Shown in pieces: positions 1 through 8,496 of a stretch of 64,000 nucleotides of DNA; within the stretch, counting starts at the first letter, position 1; every line of letters starts with the position of its first letter. Position numbers and translations under genes: made by a program. The notes below the pieces were generated by a model. The model saw only the letters and a list, made by a program, of their open reading frames with translations. It did no database searches and was not told the DNA's origin. Location of the stretch: positions 1,860,001-1,924,000 of the forward strand of contig NC_019978.1 in the NCBI RefSeq assembly GCF_000328625.1, given 5' to 3'. This DNA is from Halobacteroides halobius DSM 5150 (GTDB lineage Bacteria > Bacillota > Halanaerobiia > Halobacteroidales > Halobacteroidaceae).

Positions 1-736
1 TTACTTCCAAAGCACGTTCTGCTTTAGCTTTACTCTTAGCCATAATTATAAAGTCATCGGCAAATCTAACTATCTTATATCCTCGACACCTCATTTTCTT
101 ATCAAAATGATGTAGGTAGATATTTGCTAAAAGTGGAGAAATTACGCCTCCTTGTGGAGTTCCCTCCGTTGTTTCTTCTCTTCCTTGCTCAGTCATGACA
201 CCTATAGTAAGCCACGACCTAATAATATCTAATACCCAACCATCACTTACTTCCTCTGCTATCAGCTCCATTAAAATTTCATGATCTATTGTATCAAAGT
301 AAGATTTGACATCTGCGTCTAATACCCAATTATAACCTTGTTCTTTATATTCTTCTACTTTCTTAATTGCATCTTCGGTTGACCTATTAGGTCTAAAACC
401 ATAAGAACAGTCGCAGAATATTTCTTCAAAGTGTATCTCTAGAATCTGTTTCACTGCTTGTTGGGCAATTCGGTCTTTAATTACTGGAATACCTAGTGGT
501 CTTTGTTCTCCATTTCCTTTTGAGATATACGTTCTTAGAACTGGTTGTGGCTCATATCTATCTTCTGTTAACTGGCGATATAAAGCACTCATATTCTTAG
601 TGTAATTTTCTCTAAATTCTTCAACTTCTACACCGTCAATCCCTCCACAACCACCATTATTCAAAACTTTCTGAGCTGCACAATGTAAATGTCTTTTCTT
701 AGTCACTAAATCTTTTATACTATATAGCGAACTAAT
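1..736 (-). CDS. ltrA: Group II intron reverse transcriptase/maturase, C-terminus cut by window
   Basis: This is the intron-encoded reverse transcriptase that copies the spliced intron and assists splicing. About 245 codons are visible and free of stops. Readable RT motifs, in order, are GGIDGVEV (RT-0/1 region), RPLGIPVIKDRIAQQ, SYGFRPNRS, DADVKSYFDTIDH (RT-3 Asp pair region), GTPQGGVISPLLANIYL (RT-4) and the catalytic FADD at about 53..64 (RT-5, a YADD variant). The X/maturase and any endonuclease domains are beyond the window. The start is unclear. An ATT at 734..736 is in frame below an in-frame TGA at 758..760, while a GTG at 745..747 with GAGG upstream is out of frame by one base across a run of nine A. 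The N-terminus before GGIDG is short but within the family range. Confidence 0.88.
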   Translation of the reverse strand, partial: MSSLYSIKDLVTKKRHLHCAAQKVLNNGGCGGIDGVEVEEFRENYTKNMSALYRQLTEDRYEPQPVLRTYISKGNGEQRPLGIPVIKDRIAQQAVKQILEIHFEEIFCDCSYGFRPNRSTEDAIKKVEEYKEQGYNWVLDADVKSYFDTIDHEILMELIAEEVSDGWVLDIIRSWLTIGVMTEQGREETTEGTPQGGVISPLLANIYLHHFDKKMRCRGYKIVRFADDFIIMAKSKAKAERALEV

Positions 737-1542
737 TTTTTTTTCACCTATCCTACCTCACGACTTACCAGTTCTTCCTATCCTGTCTTAATATCTAAAC
801 CCCTATATTCGTAGCATTCCTAAGCACGTCTTCTAAGCTCTCGCCAATCGCACCTCTTAGTTTACTACTACTTAGGTCATGGTTTTTCTTAAATTCATCA
901 CGCTTCCAGTTATGATTTTCTGTCCGCTATTTCTTTTAAGACTTATTGTCTTTAACAATGTTTAAACCATTTTGATTTAAATACCATCAACACTCAATTC
1001 TAAACTTCAATAACCTGGCTATCCTTCACTGTAATCAACTTTCATTGATTTTTTTTCTACTACTATGATAGCTTCTGAACTCTAATATTTCATCGCTTTG
1101 ACTTTCCCTATTCAGGTTATATCATCACTTATCTTTATAGATTTCTATAAAGACCATATTAGAGCATCCTCTGGTCACCTATGCTATATTCCAATCATTC
1201 CGACCATAATCACACTCATTAATCTAACATACTCCAATGGTCTGTAAGTCAGCTTTGGACTTCTCCATCCTTTTGGTAGATCGTCACTAATGAATGCCAC
1301 CTTCAGTTCACATATTGTTCCGGACTGATTTTTCGCCTCAAACTCTTCAGATTACATCTCACGATGAACACCCTGTTACTGTTGGCTTCATATCCTGTTC
1401 TTTATTAACTTAGGTTGACGTTTGTTTTCTCCGTTTGCTCACCCATTTCGTCTGTGAGTGCCACAATATCTCAACCATATTATCCATTCTTCCAGAATAG
1501 GCAGGACTTACACCTACTATCAGCATAGACTACAGAGCACAC
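737..1542 (-). ncRNA. Group II intron RNA domains I-III and start of IV
   Basis: These 800 bases carry no reading frame of interest. They lie between the GTGTG 5' end and the RT start, where the catalytic intron RNA domains I to III belong. Inverted repeats are frequent. I did not fold the RNA or assign EBS or other tertiary motifs, so the domain boundaries are positional inference. Confidence 0.7.
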
Positions 1543-1569
1543 AAAAAGACTAGCCAATTAGCTAGTCTT
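1543..1569 (-). terminator. aspS rho-independent terminator
   Basis: A 9-bp stem AAGACTAGC/GCTAGTCTT with a 6-base loop is followed by TTT and then the intron's GTGTG. It lies 6 bases after the aspS stop. The intron junction is directly at the end of its short T-tract. Confidence 0.85.
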
Positions 1570-1575
1570 AAACCT

Positions 1576-3354
1576 TTATTCTAATTCTATTTCTTGCTCA
1601 ACTTCAATTCCTAACTCATCAAGTTGTTTGTGGGATACATCTGATGGAGCATCTGTTAATGGAGATGTTCCACTTTGAGTTTTAGGAAAAGCAATTACAT
1701 CTCTAATAGTATCCAATCCAGCTAAGAGCATTACTAACCTATCCAGTCCAAACGCAATACCACCATGTGGTGGAGTTCCATACTCAAAGGCTTCTAATAA
1801 GAAACCAAACTTTTCTTCTATTTCTTCTTCAGACATATTTAATAAATCAAATACCTTCTTTTGCAATTGGCTATTATGAATTCTAATACTTCCACCACCA
1901 ACTTCAATTCCATTTAGAACCAAGTCATAAGCTTGAGCATTAACCTCTTCTGGATTATCCTCTAATTTCTCTATCTCTTCTGGTTTAGGATTAGTAAATG
2001 GATGGTGTAAAGAAACATATCTTCCCGCTTCATCATCCCACTCTACTAATGGGAAATCCGTTACCCATAAGAAGTTAAATTCATCTTCAGGAATTAAATC
2101 TAATTCCTGACCTAATTTTAATCTTAAATTACCTAAAGAAGCTGCAACTATTTTAGGGTTATCAGCAACAAATAATAATAAATCTCCAGTTTTAGCTTCC
2201 ATTTTCTCTATAATTTCTTCAATCTCTTCATCAGATAAGAATTTAGCAATTTGAGAATTAACTCCTTCTTCGGTTATCTTAATCCAAGCTAATCCTTTAG
2301 CACCATACACTGCTACAAAATCGGTTAAATCATCTATCTGGCCACGGGAAAAATCAGCACATCCTTTAGCATTAATCCCTTTAACTTGACCACCACTAGC
2401 AACAGTACCACTAAAAACATTAAATTCACTATCAGCTACAATATCTGATAGATCAACTAACTCCATACCAAATCGAGCATCAGGTCTATCTGTACCAAAG
2501 CGCTCCATAGCTTCTTGATAACTGATATGGGGAAATTCAGTTGGTTTTTCTAAATCAGCTACTGCAAAAATTTCTTGTACCATACCCTCGACTAATTCCA
2601 TAATCTCCTCTTGCTTCATAAAAGACATTTCCATATCAATCTGTGTGAATTCTGGCTGTCGATCAGCTCTTAAATCTTCATCCCTAAAGCAACGAGCGAT
2701 CTGGAAATAACGCTCCATACCTGATGCCATTAATAACTGCTTAAATAACTGAGGAGATTGTGGTAATGCAAAAAAATCTCCTTTACTAATTCGACTTGGA
2801 ACTAAGAAATCTCTAGCTCCTTCTGGAGTACTCTTTGTTAAAATTGGAGTTTCTATTTCTAAAAATTGATTATTATCTAGATAATCTCTAACTGCTTTCT
2901 TTACTTTATGACGCAAGATAATATTATCTTGCATTGGCTTTCTCCGTAAATCTAAGTACCTATGCTTTAATCTTAAATCTTCACCTGCCGAAACATCATC
3001 TTCAATCATAAACGGAGGTGTCTCTGCTTCGTCTAAGATATGTAAATCTTGAGCTTGAATTTCTATTCTCCCGGTAGCTAATTCTTGATTAATCATACCT
3101 TCTGGTCTAGCTCTAACTTTACCTTTAATAGAAATTACATACTCTTTTCTTAATTCATCTGCTACAGAAAATACTTGATTTCCTTCTTCGGGATTAAATA
3201 CTACTTGTACAATTCCAAATCTATCCCGTAAATCAACAAAAATTACACCACCATGATCACGTCTTCTCTGTACCCAACCCATTAATGTTACTTCTTCTCC
3301 TACTTGTTTCTTACTCAGATCGCCACAAAAGTGGCTTCTTTTCATACCTTTCAT
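1576..3354 (-). CDS. aspS: Aspartate--tRNA ligase
   Basis: Charges tRNA-Asp in the cytoplasm. The product has 592 residues, the usual size for the bacterial class II enzyme with its GAD insertion. An N-terminal OB-fold anticodon-binding domain (LMGWVQRRRDHGGVIFVDLRD) is followed by the class II core with motif 2 (FRDEDLRADRQPEFTQID) and motif 3 near the C-terminus (GIAFGLDRLVMLLAG). The start is the first ATG, about 10 bases after AGGAGGG; a second ATG three codons on is possible. It follows hisS by 20 bases, the same hisS-aspS pair as in Bacillus, and ends at its own terminator. Whether it also charges tRNA-Asn depends on GatCAB elsewhere. Confidence 0.97.
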   Translation of the reverse strand: MKGMKRSHFCGDLSKKQVGEEVTLMGWVQRRRDHGGVIFVDLRDRFGIVQVVFNPEEGNQVFSVADELRKEYVISIKGKVRARPEGMINQELATGRIEIQAQDLHILDEAETPPFMIEDDVSAGEDLRLKHRYLDLRRKPMQDNIILRHKVKKAVRDYLDNNQFLEIETPILTKSTPEGARDFLVPSRISKGDFFALPQSPQLFKQLLMASGMERYFQIARCFRDEDLRADRQPEFTQIDMEMSFMKQEEIMELVEGMVQEIFAVADLEKPTEFPHISYQEAMERFGTDRPDARFGMELVDLSDIVADSEFNVFSGTVASGGQVKGINAKGCADFSRGQIDDLTDFVAVYGAKGLAWIKITEEGVNSQIAKFLSDEEIEEIIEKMEAKTGDLLLFVADNPKIVAASLGNLRLKLGQELDLIPEDEFNFLWVTDFPLVEWDDEAGRYVSLHHPFTNPKPEEIEKLEDNPEEVNAQAYDLVLNGIEVGGGSIRIHNSQLQKKVFDLLNMSEEEIEEKFGFLLEAFEYGTPPHGGIAFGLDRLVMLLAGLDTIRDVIAFPKTQSGTSPLTDAPSDVSHKQLDELGIEVEQEIELE

Positions 3355-3374
3355 TCTTAATATTCCCTCCTATG

Positions 3375-4637
3375 CTATTTCACATACTCTTTCATCTTAT
3401 TGACTAGATTATCTAGTGCTACCTCTTCTTGATCTCCTGTTTTCATATTCTTAATAGTTGCTACACCAGATTCTAACTCATTTCCACCTAAAATAATACT
3501 ATATTCTGCATTATTTCTATCAGCATGTTTCATTTGACCACTTACACTGCGACCTAAATAATCCATTTCCACCTTTAAATTAGCTTGGCGTAGTTGATAA
3601 AGATAAGAAAAAGCTGCCTTTTTAGCCTCTTCCCCAATTGTCGTAATAAATAAATCTATACTATCATCTATTGCTAAATCGATTTCTTGTTCTTCTACAG
3701 TTAATAATACTCGCTCCATTCCCATTGCAAAACCAACTCCAGGAATATCACGGCCTCCAACTTCTTGGGCCAAACCATCATAACGACCGCCACCAAAGAC
3801 TGTATCTTGAGCCCCTAAACCTTTATAAATAACCTCAAAAGCTGTCTTGGTATAATAATCTAATCCTCTAACTAATGTAGCATCAAGAATATAATCTATA
3901 TCTAATAAATCCAGGTACTCTTGTACACCAGCAAAATGATCCTCACATTCATTACATAACTCTTCATACAATTTAGGAACATCAGACATAAATTCTTTAT
4001 CTCGATCTTCTTTACAATCTAAAATTCGCAGTGGATTTCGTTCATATCGGTCTTGACAATCAGAACATAACTGATCTAAATAAGGTTTGAAATAATCCAA
4101 TAACTTGTCACGATATTGGGATCTACAGTCTGGACAACCCACACTGTTAAGTCGTACTTCTAAATCATCTAGTTCTAATCTCTCTAAAATCTGCATTCCT
4201 AACGCAATAATTTCAGCATCAACAGCTGGATCATCAGTTCCTAAAACTTCTACTCCTAACTGGTGAAACTGCCTATATCTTCCTGATTGAGGTCTTTCAT
4301 ATCTGAACATTGGCCCCATATAATAATACTTCGTAGGCTGAGCTTGTCCGTATATCTTATTTTCTAAAAATGAACGCATTACCGAAGCTGTACCTTCAGG
4401 TCGCAATGTTAAACTTCTATCACCTTTATCTTCGAAAGTATACATTTCTTTTTCTACTATATCAGTAGCTTCTCCAATCCCTCTTTGAAATAAAGCAGTC
4501 TGTTCAAAAATTGGCGTTCTAATCTCTTGGTAATTATATGTACTAAAAATTTCTTTAGCTATATCCTCAAGATACTGCCAATTGGCAGTATCTTGAGGTA
4601 GCATATCATTAGTTCCTCTTGGAGCTTGGTACTTCAT
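3375..4637 (-). CDS. hisS: Histidine--tRNA ligase
   Basis: Class II synthetase that charges tRNA-His. The 420-residue product has motif 1 (PIFEQTALFQRGIGEATDIVEKEMYTF region), motif 2 (RYERPQSGRYRQFHQLGVE), the two histidine-binding motifs (LVRGLDYYTKTAFEV and GGGRYDGL), and a C-terminal anticodon-binding domain. The start is the ATG 6 bases after AGGAGG; an ATG two codons earlier touches the ribosome site and is less likely. A perfect 34-base palindrome lies inside codons about 14-24, yet the encoded residues still match the family N-terminus, so the protein is not disturbed. No T-box leader was seen upstream, unlike in Bacillus. Confidence 0.97.
   Translation of the reverse strand: MKYQAPRGTNDMLPQDTANWQYLEDIAKEIFSTYNYQEIRTPIFEQTALFQRGIGEATDIVEKEMYTFEDKGDRSLTLRPEGTASVMRSFLENKIYGQAQPTKYYYMGPMFRYERPQSGRYRQFHQLGVEVLGTDDPAVDAEIIALGMQILERLELDDLEVRLNSVGCPDCRSQYRDKLLDYFKPYLDQLCSDCQDRYERNPLRILDCKEDRDKEFMSDVPKLYEELCNECEDHFAGVQEYLDLLDIDYILDATLVRGLDYYTKTAFEVIYKGLGAQDTVFGGGRYDGLAQEVGGRDIPGVGFAMGMERVLLTVEEQEIDLAIDDSIDLFITTIGEEAKKAAFSYLYQLRQANLKVEMDYLGRSVSGQMKHADRNNAEYSIILGGNELESGVATIKNMKTGDQEEVALDNLVNKMKEYVK
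4565..4598. repeat. Perfect 34-base palindrome inside hisS
   Basis: Two 17-base arms (left arm CCTCAAGATACTGCCAA) are exact reverse complements with no unpaired centre, beginning about 39 bases into hisS. In the hisS mRNA this would form a hairpin of about 15 bp with an AATT loop just inside the coding region. Function is unknown. Confidence 0.95.
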
Positions 4638-4687
4638 TTTCATCCTCCTTATACGCTACATTACTTACTACTTTCTTTAGTTTTAGT

Positions 4688-6229
4688 TTATTGCTTCTTT
4701 CGTTGTTCTTTAGATTTTTGTTGGCGTTTCTTTTGAATCTGCTTAACTTTTTCCATCTCTTGCTTTGCTTTTTCTTTAAGACCCATCTTTTGATAAACTG
4801 TATATAATCTATAATGAGCCATTATATTATCCCCAGATAACTCAGAGAATTTATCATACTGTGCAACTGCTTTATCCTTTTTATCTAATTCACGATATAA
4901 ATTACCTAGACTATAATGAAGCTGAGCATTACCTTTACTTTTCTTTAAGACTTGCTTATAAATATTAATTGCTTTTTCTGTCTTACCTTCTTTTTTATAC
5001 AAGTTAGCTAATTTAGTATAGAAATTAATTTGCTTTGGATACTTTTTAATAGCTTCTTGATAAGTGGTAATCACTTTATCAGTTTTCTTTTGTTTTTGAT
5101 ATACTTGAGCTAAATTATGATATAAATAAGAAGCTTGTGGATTATTTTTCATTGCTGCCTTGTATCCAGAAATTGCTTGTTTATACTTACCATCTTTAAA
5201 GGCTTGATAAGCCTTAATTGCTTGTGCTTTAATTACAATATCAGCTTTATCTTTAACTGCTGTAAACCATTTATTAAATTGTTCTTGCTTTTGCTGAGCT
5301 ACTAATTTATCTTTGATTTGCTCTTTGATATCTTCTTGATTAGTCTTATCAGTTACTTTAATTAAATGATAACCAAACCTAGTCTTTACTGGCTTACTAA
5401 CCTCTCCTACTGACATAGAAAAAGCCTTCTTTTCAAATGCAGGAACCATTTGACCATGTGCGAAAGAACCTAAACGTCCTCCTTTTTTACCGGAAGGTCC
5501 TTCTGAATACTTTTTAGCCATTTTAGAAAACTCTTGTCCATTTTTAATCTTGGCTAAAATTTCATTAGCTTTAGCTTTAGCTTCTTTAGTAGTACGTTTA
5601 TCAGTCTTAATTAAGATATGACTAGCTGTGACTTTATTTTTATATTTTTTCTTATTTTTAGTATACTCTTTATTAACTTCTTCTTTAGTTACTTTAGCCT
5701 GTTTAGTGATTTTCTGTTGTAACTTTTGGATAGCTAAAGATTCTTTAATTCTTGGCCGCAAATTAGTTTTAATATCAGCTAAACTACGTCCTTGCTTCTT
5801 TAATAATTTATCTAGCTCTTTAGCTGATGAAGCTGGAGTTTGCTTAATAAAATTTTGAATAATTTGATTTAACTTTTCTTCAACAGCTTCTTGGGAAATC
5901 TGACTCTTTAATCCTTTTTCTTTAACTTGCTGCACTAATAGCTTTTGATTAATCATATTATTTAATACTCTAGATTTTAAAGATAATACCTGACTTGGAG
6001 AAATTCGCCCTTTATACTTTTGTAATATACTACCTAGTTGACTATTAAACTTCTGATAAGAAACTTCTGCTCCGTTAACAGTAGCGATTGGTCTATCAAA
6101 TGCTTGAGCCTGATTGGCTTTTGGACTAGCACCTGGGTTTAAATAAATTAAAACACCACCAGCTACAAAAACAATAACTCCTATTGCAGCTATAATCTTC
6201 ATTCTTTCTCTAAAAAAGTTTAACAACAT
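4688..6229 (-). CDS. Membrane-anchored parvulin-type foldase with C-terminal TPRs
   Basis: Predicted extracytoplasmic peptidyl-prolyl isomerase/chaperone of the SurA/PrsA type. A hydrophobic anchor at about residues 11-31 (IIAAIGVIVFVAGGVLIYL) has no lipobox cysteine, so this is not a PrsA lipoprotein. A SurA-like N-terminal domain (about 45-190) is followed by a parvulin domain (about 198-290) with ASHILI and FGYHLIKV, then about 150 residues of TPR repeats (motifs such as AIKAYQAFKDGKYKQAI and LHYSLGNLYRELDKKDKAV), ending in a Lys/Gln-rich tail. At 513 residues it is well above the 280-350 usual for PrsA. The start is the ATG 9 bases after AAGGAGG. It lies 44 bases before hisS. The substrate is unknown. 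Confidence 0.85.
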   Translation of the reverse strand: MLLNFFRERMKIIAAIGVIVFVAGGVLIYLNPGASPKANQAQAFDRPIATVNGAEVSYQKFNSQLGSILQKYKGRISPSQVLSLKSRVLNNMINQKLLVQQVKEKGLKSQISQEAVEEKLNQIIQNFIKQTPASSAKELDKLLKKQGRSLADIKTNLRPRIKESLAIQKLQQKITKQAKVTKEEVNKEYTKNKKKYKNKVTASHILIKTDKRTTKEAKAKANEILAKIKNGQEFSKMAKKYSEGPSGKKGGRLGSFAHGQMVPAFEKKAFSMSVGEVSKPVKTRFGYHLIKVTDKTNQEDIKEQIKDKLVAQQKQEQFNKWFTAVKDKADIVIKAQAIKAYQAFKDGKYKQAISGYKAAMKNNPQASYLYHNLAQVYQKQKKTDKVITTYQEAIKKYPKQINFYTKLANLYKKEGKTEKAINIYKQVLKKSKGNAQLHYSLGNLYRELDKKDKAVAQYDKFSELSGDNIMAHYRLYTVYQKMGLKEKAKQEMEKVKQIQKKRQQKSKEQRKKQ

Positions 6230-6283
6230 ATTAATTAGCCTCCTTTAATGATTCAACTAACTCTAGCTACCTAATATTGTAAC

Positions 6284-7765
6284 TTATCTTACTAAAGATG
6301 TCAATTTAATTATTTTCTGATCGGTTCGCTCCTTTACTTCCTCAATATATTGTTTAGGGAATTTAGGATTGATTAATCTCTCCAATGACCAATCTTTTGG
6401 ATTAACCATTTTAGTAATTGCTCCACCACCTAAACCAATTACAGTTTGTCGTTCTTCTATCATTAAAATATTATAAATTGATTCTAAACCAGACCTAGCA
6501 TATCCGATATTTTCTAAGTTGGCTAACATATACTTTTGTCTATACATATAATAAGATTCTAAATTTAAATCTTTAGCTGTTTGTTTGGTTAATGCTAGCA
6601 TCTTCTCTACCTTTACATTGCTAGGAAGCTGTACTTGATTATCCATCTTAGCAGCTCTTTTAAGGGCTAAAGTATGAATGGTTAAACTATCTGGATTCAA
6701 TCTTTTTATTTCTTCTAAGCTATTTTTTACATCAGCTACTTCTTCTCCTGGCAGCCCTATAATCAAATCCATATTAATATTTTGAAAATTTAATTCTCGG
6801 GCTAAAGAAAAGCTTTCTAGTACCTGTTTGATAGTATGTTTCCGTTCAATTTTATCTAAAGTAGCTTGATTCATAGTTTGAGGATTAATACTAATTCTAT
6901 TCACACCGGATGCTTTTAAAAGTGATAATTTATCTTTAGTAATAGTATCAGGTCTTCCAGCTTCAACACTAAACTCCCTTAAATCACTAAGATTAAATTC
7001 TTTATTTAGCTTATTAATTATTCTTTTAAGCTGACCTGTTGACAAAACAGTCGGTGTTCCCCCACCTAAATACAAAGTGTCAATAGCTAAACCTAACTCA
7101 TTAATTGCTGCTCCTAACTTTTTAATCTCATATTCTAAAGCATCCAAAAAATCAGGTACATACTGTTGATATGACTCAAAAGGATAAGAAGCAAAAGAGC
7201 AATAAGCACAACGAGTAGGGCAAAATGGAATCCCTAAATAGAGACTGACCTTCTTTTGGGCTTCTTCTTTACTTGGTAGATAACTTCTTTCTTTAGCAAT
7301 TATTCTCAATAATAAATTCCTTTTTTCAGTGCGAATACCATAAACTTCTTCTAATATAAGATCTACCTTTTCTTTACTAAAGTCTCGATCAAATAAAGAA
7401 TGTACCAATTTAGTTGGTCTAACGCCAATTAAAATCCCCCAAGGACTTAGAGGCTGATCTAAATAATCACATAGTAACCGATAAATACTTAATTTGACTC
7501 TTATTTTACAACGTTTTTTAAAATCATATTGGTTATAACAATTATTTAATATCTCTTGATCTAATATTTGATCACTAAACTTAGGTTTATCTAAAATAAT
7601 ACTTTTAACCTTTATTCCCTGCTTAGTAGTTAATTTGCTATTTATAATTAATTTAGGATTAATTACTTCACTAGCTCTTTCTATCTCTAATTTTGGTAAT
7701 AGAACATTTAACATTCCTTTAACTGATCCATAGTACTTTTCCGGTATCCCTAATCCTACTTTCAT
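6284..7765 (-). CDS. hemZ: HemZ-type radical SAM protein (coproporphyrinogen III dehydrogenase family)
   Basis: Radical SAM enzyme of the HemN/HemW superfamily. The 493-residue product has an N-terminal extension of about 160 residues typical of Bacillus HemZ, then the cluster motif CPTRCAYCSF (CxxxCxxC), the glycine-rich LYLGGGTPT, and SINPQTMNQATLD in place of the usual SVQS-type motif. Family knowledge assigns oxygen-independent coproporphyrinogen III oxidation, but HemZ/HemW relatives include proteins without that activity, so the substrate is uncertain. It starts 13 bases downstream of the metallo-hydrolase gene, in the same operon. Confidence 0.85.
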   Translation of the reverse strand: MKVGLGIPEKYYGSVKGMLNVLLPKLEIERASEVINPKLIINSKLTTKQGIKVKSIILDKPKFSDQILDQEILNNCYNQYDFKKRCKIRVKLSIYRLLCDYLDQPLSPWGILIGVRPTKLVHSLFDRDFSKEKVDLILEEVYGIRTEKRNLLLRIIAKERSYLPSKEEAQKKVSLYLGIPFCPTRCAYCSFASYPFESYQQYVPDFLDALEYEIKKLGAAINELGLAIDTLYLGGGTPTVLSTGQLKRIINKLNKEFNLSDLREFSVEAGRPDTITKDKLSLLKASGVNRISINPQTMNQATLDKIERKHTIKQVLESFSLARELNFQNINMDLIIGLPGEEVADVKNSLEEIKRLNPDSLTIHTLALKRAAKMDNQVQLPSNVKVEKMLALTKQTAKDLNLESYYMYRQKYMLANLENIGYARSGLESIYNILMIEERQTVIGLGGGAITKMVNPKDWSLERLINPKFPKQYIEEVKERTDQKIIKLTSLVR

Positions 7766-7778
7766 TGTCCCAACCTTT

Positions 7779-8402
7779 CTAAATATATGGGTTATTTTTC
7801 TTGGCTTTTTCTAAAGTAGTAGTTGGCCCGTGGCCTGGATATAATTTTAAATTTAAATCAAACTGTGTAATCTTCTGTAATGAATTCTTTAAATCTGGGC
7901 TAGAACCTTGAGGAAAATCTGTTCTTCCAACTCCCCTAGCAAATAAGGTATCTCCACTAAATAAAATCTGCTTTGACTTTAGACAAATACTTCCTGGAGT
8001 ATGACCTGGGGTATGAACTACCTCAAAAGTTAGGTTCCCACATTCTATTTTATCTCCTGCTACTAACAATTTATCTGCTACTGGTGATATTATCTTTTCT
8101 TGTGGGTCATCTATATAAGCAGATAAATTTAATTTAGGATCCTGTAAAAATTCAGCATCAGCTTTGTGGACTAGTAATTTAGCTCCAGTTTCTTCTAAAA
8201 GATACTTATTAGCTCCTATGTGGTCTGCATGAACATGGGTGTTAATTATATATTTAACAGTCAAATTCTGTTCATTAACTTTTTCTAAAATAGCTTCTTT
8301 GTTTGCCCCCGGGTCAATTATTATAGCTTTTTTAGTATCTTCATCAATCACAAGATAACAGTTAACCTTTAAATTTCCTACTACTATTCTTTTAATAAGC
8401 AT
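7779..8402 (-). CDS. MBL-fold metallo-hydrolase, glyoxalase II-like (YqgX family)
   Basis: A 207-residue single-domain metallo-beta-lactamase-fold hydrolase. The metal-binding motif THVHADHIG (HxHxDH) is near residue 58, followed by HTPGHTPGS, FSGDTLF and the C-terminal histidine in YPGHGPTTTL. Small proteins of this type are often called hydroxyacylglutathione hydrolase-like, but low-G+C anaerobes usually lack glutathione, so the substrate is open. The start ATG follows GAGGAGG. It lies between relA and hemZ, where Bacillus carries unrelated small genes between relA and hisS. Confidence 0.85.
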   Translation of the reverse strand: MLIKRIVVGNLKVNCYLVIDEDTKKAIIIDPGANKEAILEKVNEQNLTVKYIINTHVHADHIGANKYLLEETGAKLLVHKADAEFLQDPKLNLSAYIDDPQEKIISPVADKLLVAGDKIECGNLTFEVVHTPGHTPGSICLKSKQILFSGDTLFARGVGRTDFPQGSSPDLKNSLQKITQFDLNLKLYPGHGPTTTLEKAKKNNPYI

Positions 8403-8448
8403 CCTAAGCCTCCTCTAGCAATTCTCTTTTAATCCTTTCTTATACTTT

Positions 8449-8457
8449 ATTATAACA
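8449..8457 (-). promoter_or_regulatory. Extended -10 promoter before the metallo-hydrolase gene
   Basis: The minus strand reads TGTTATAAT, a perfect -10 with the TGn extension, in the 94-base gap after relA. No convincing -35 lies at 16-18 bases. It would serve the metallo-hydrolase, hemZ and possibly the genes below. Confidence 0.5.
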
Positions 8458-8496
8458 CCTAATTATTACGAGAATATGACGAAACATAAATTAAAC

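Larger units (their letters stand above)
1..1542 (-). mobile_element. Group II intron, 5' part (runs off the window)
   Basis: The minus strand starts at 1542 with GTGTG, matching the group II 5' consensus GUGYG, and runs through about 800 bases of non-coding, structure-rich sequence into a reverse transcriptase reading frame that leaves the window at base 1. Domains V and VI and the 3' end must lie outside. The 5' end lies directly after the U-tract of the aspS terminator, the site preference known for bacterial class C introns. The class itself is not proven, since the RT resembles several bacterial lineages. Confidence 0.85.

Noticed and set aside
1-736. Retron or diversity-generating reverse transcriptase
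   Set aside because: The RT motifs and the GTGTG 5' boundary about 800 bases upstream match a group II intron, and no msr/msd-like or template repeat region was seen.
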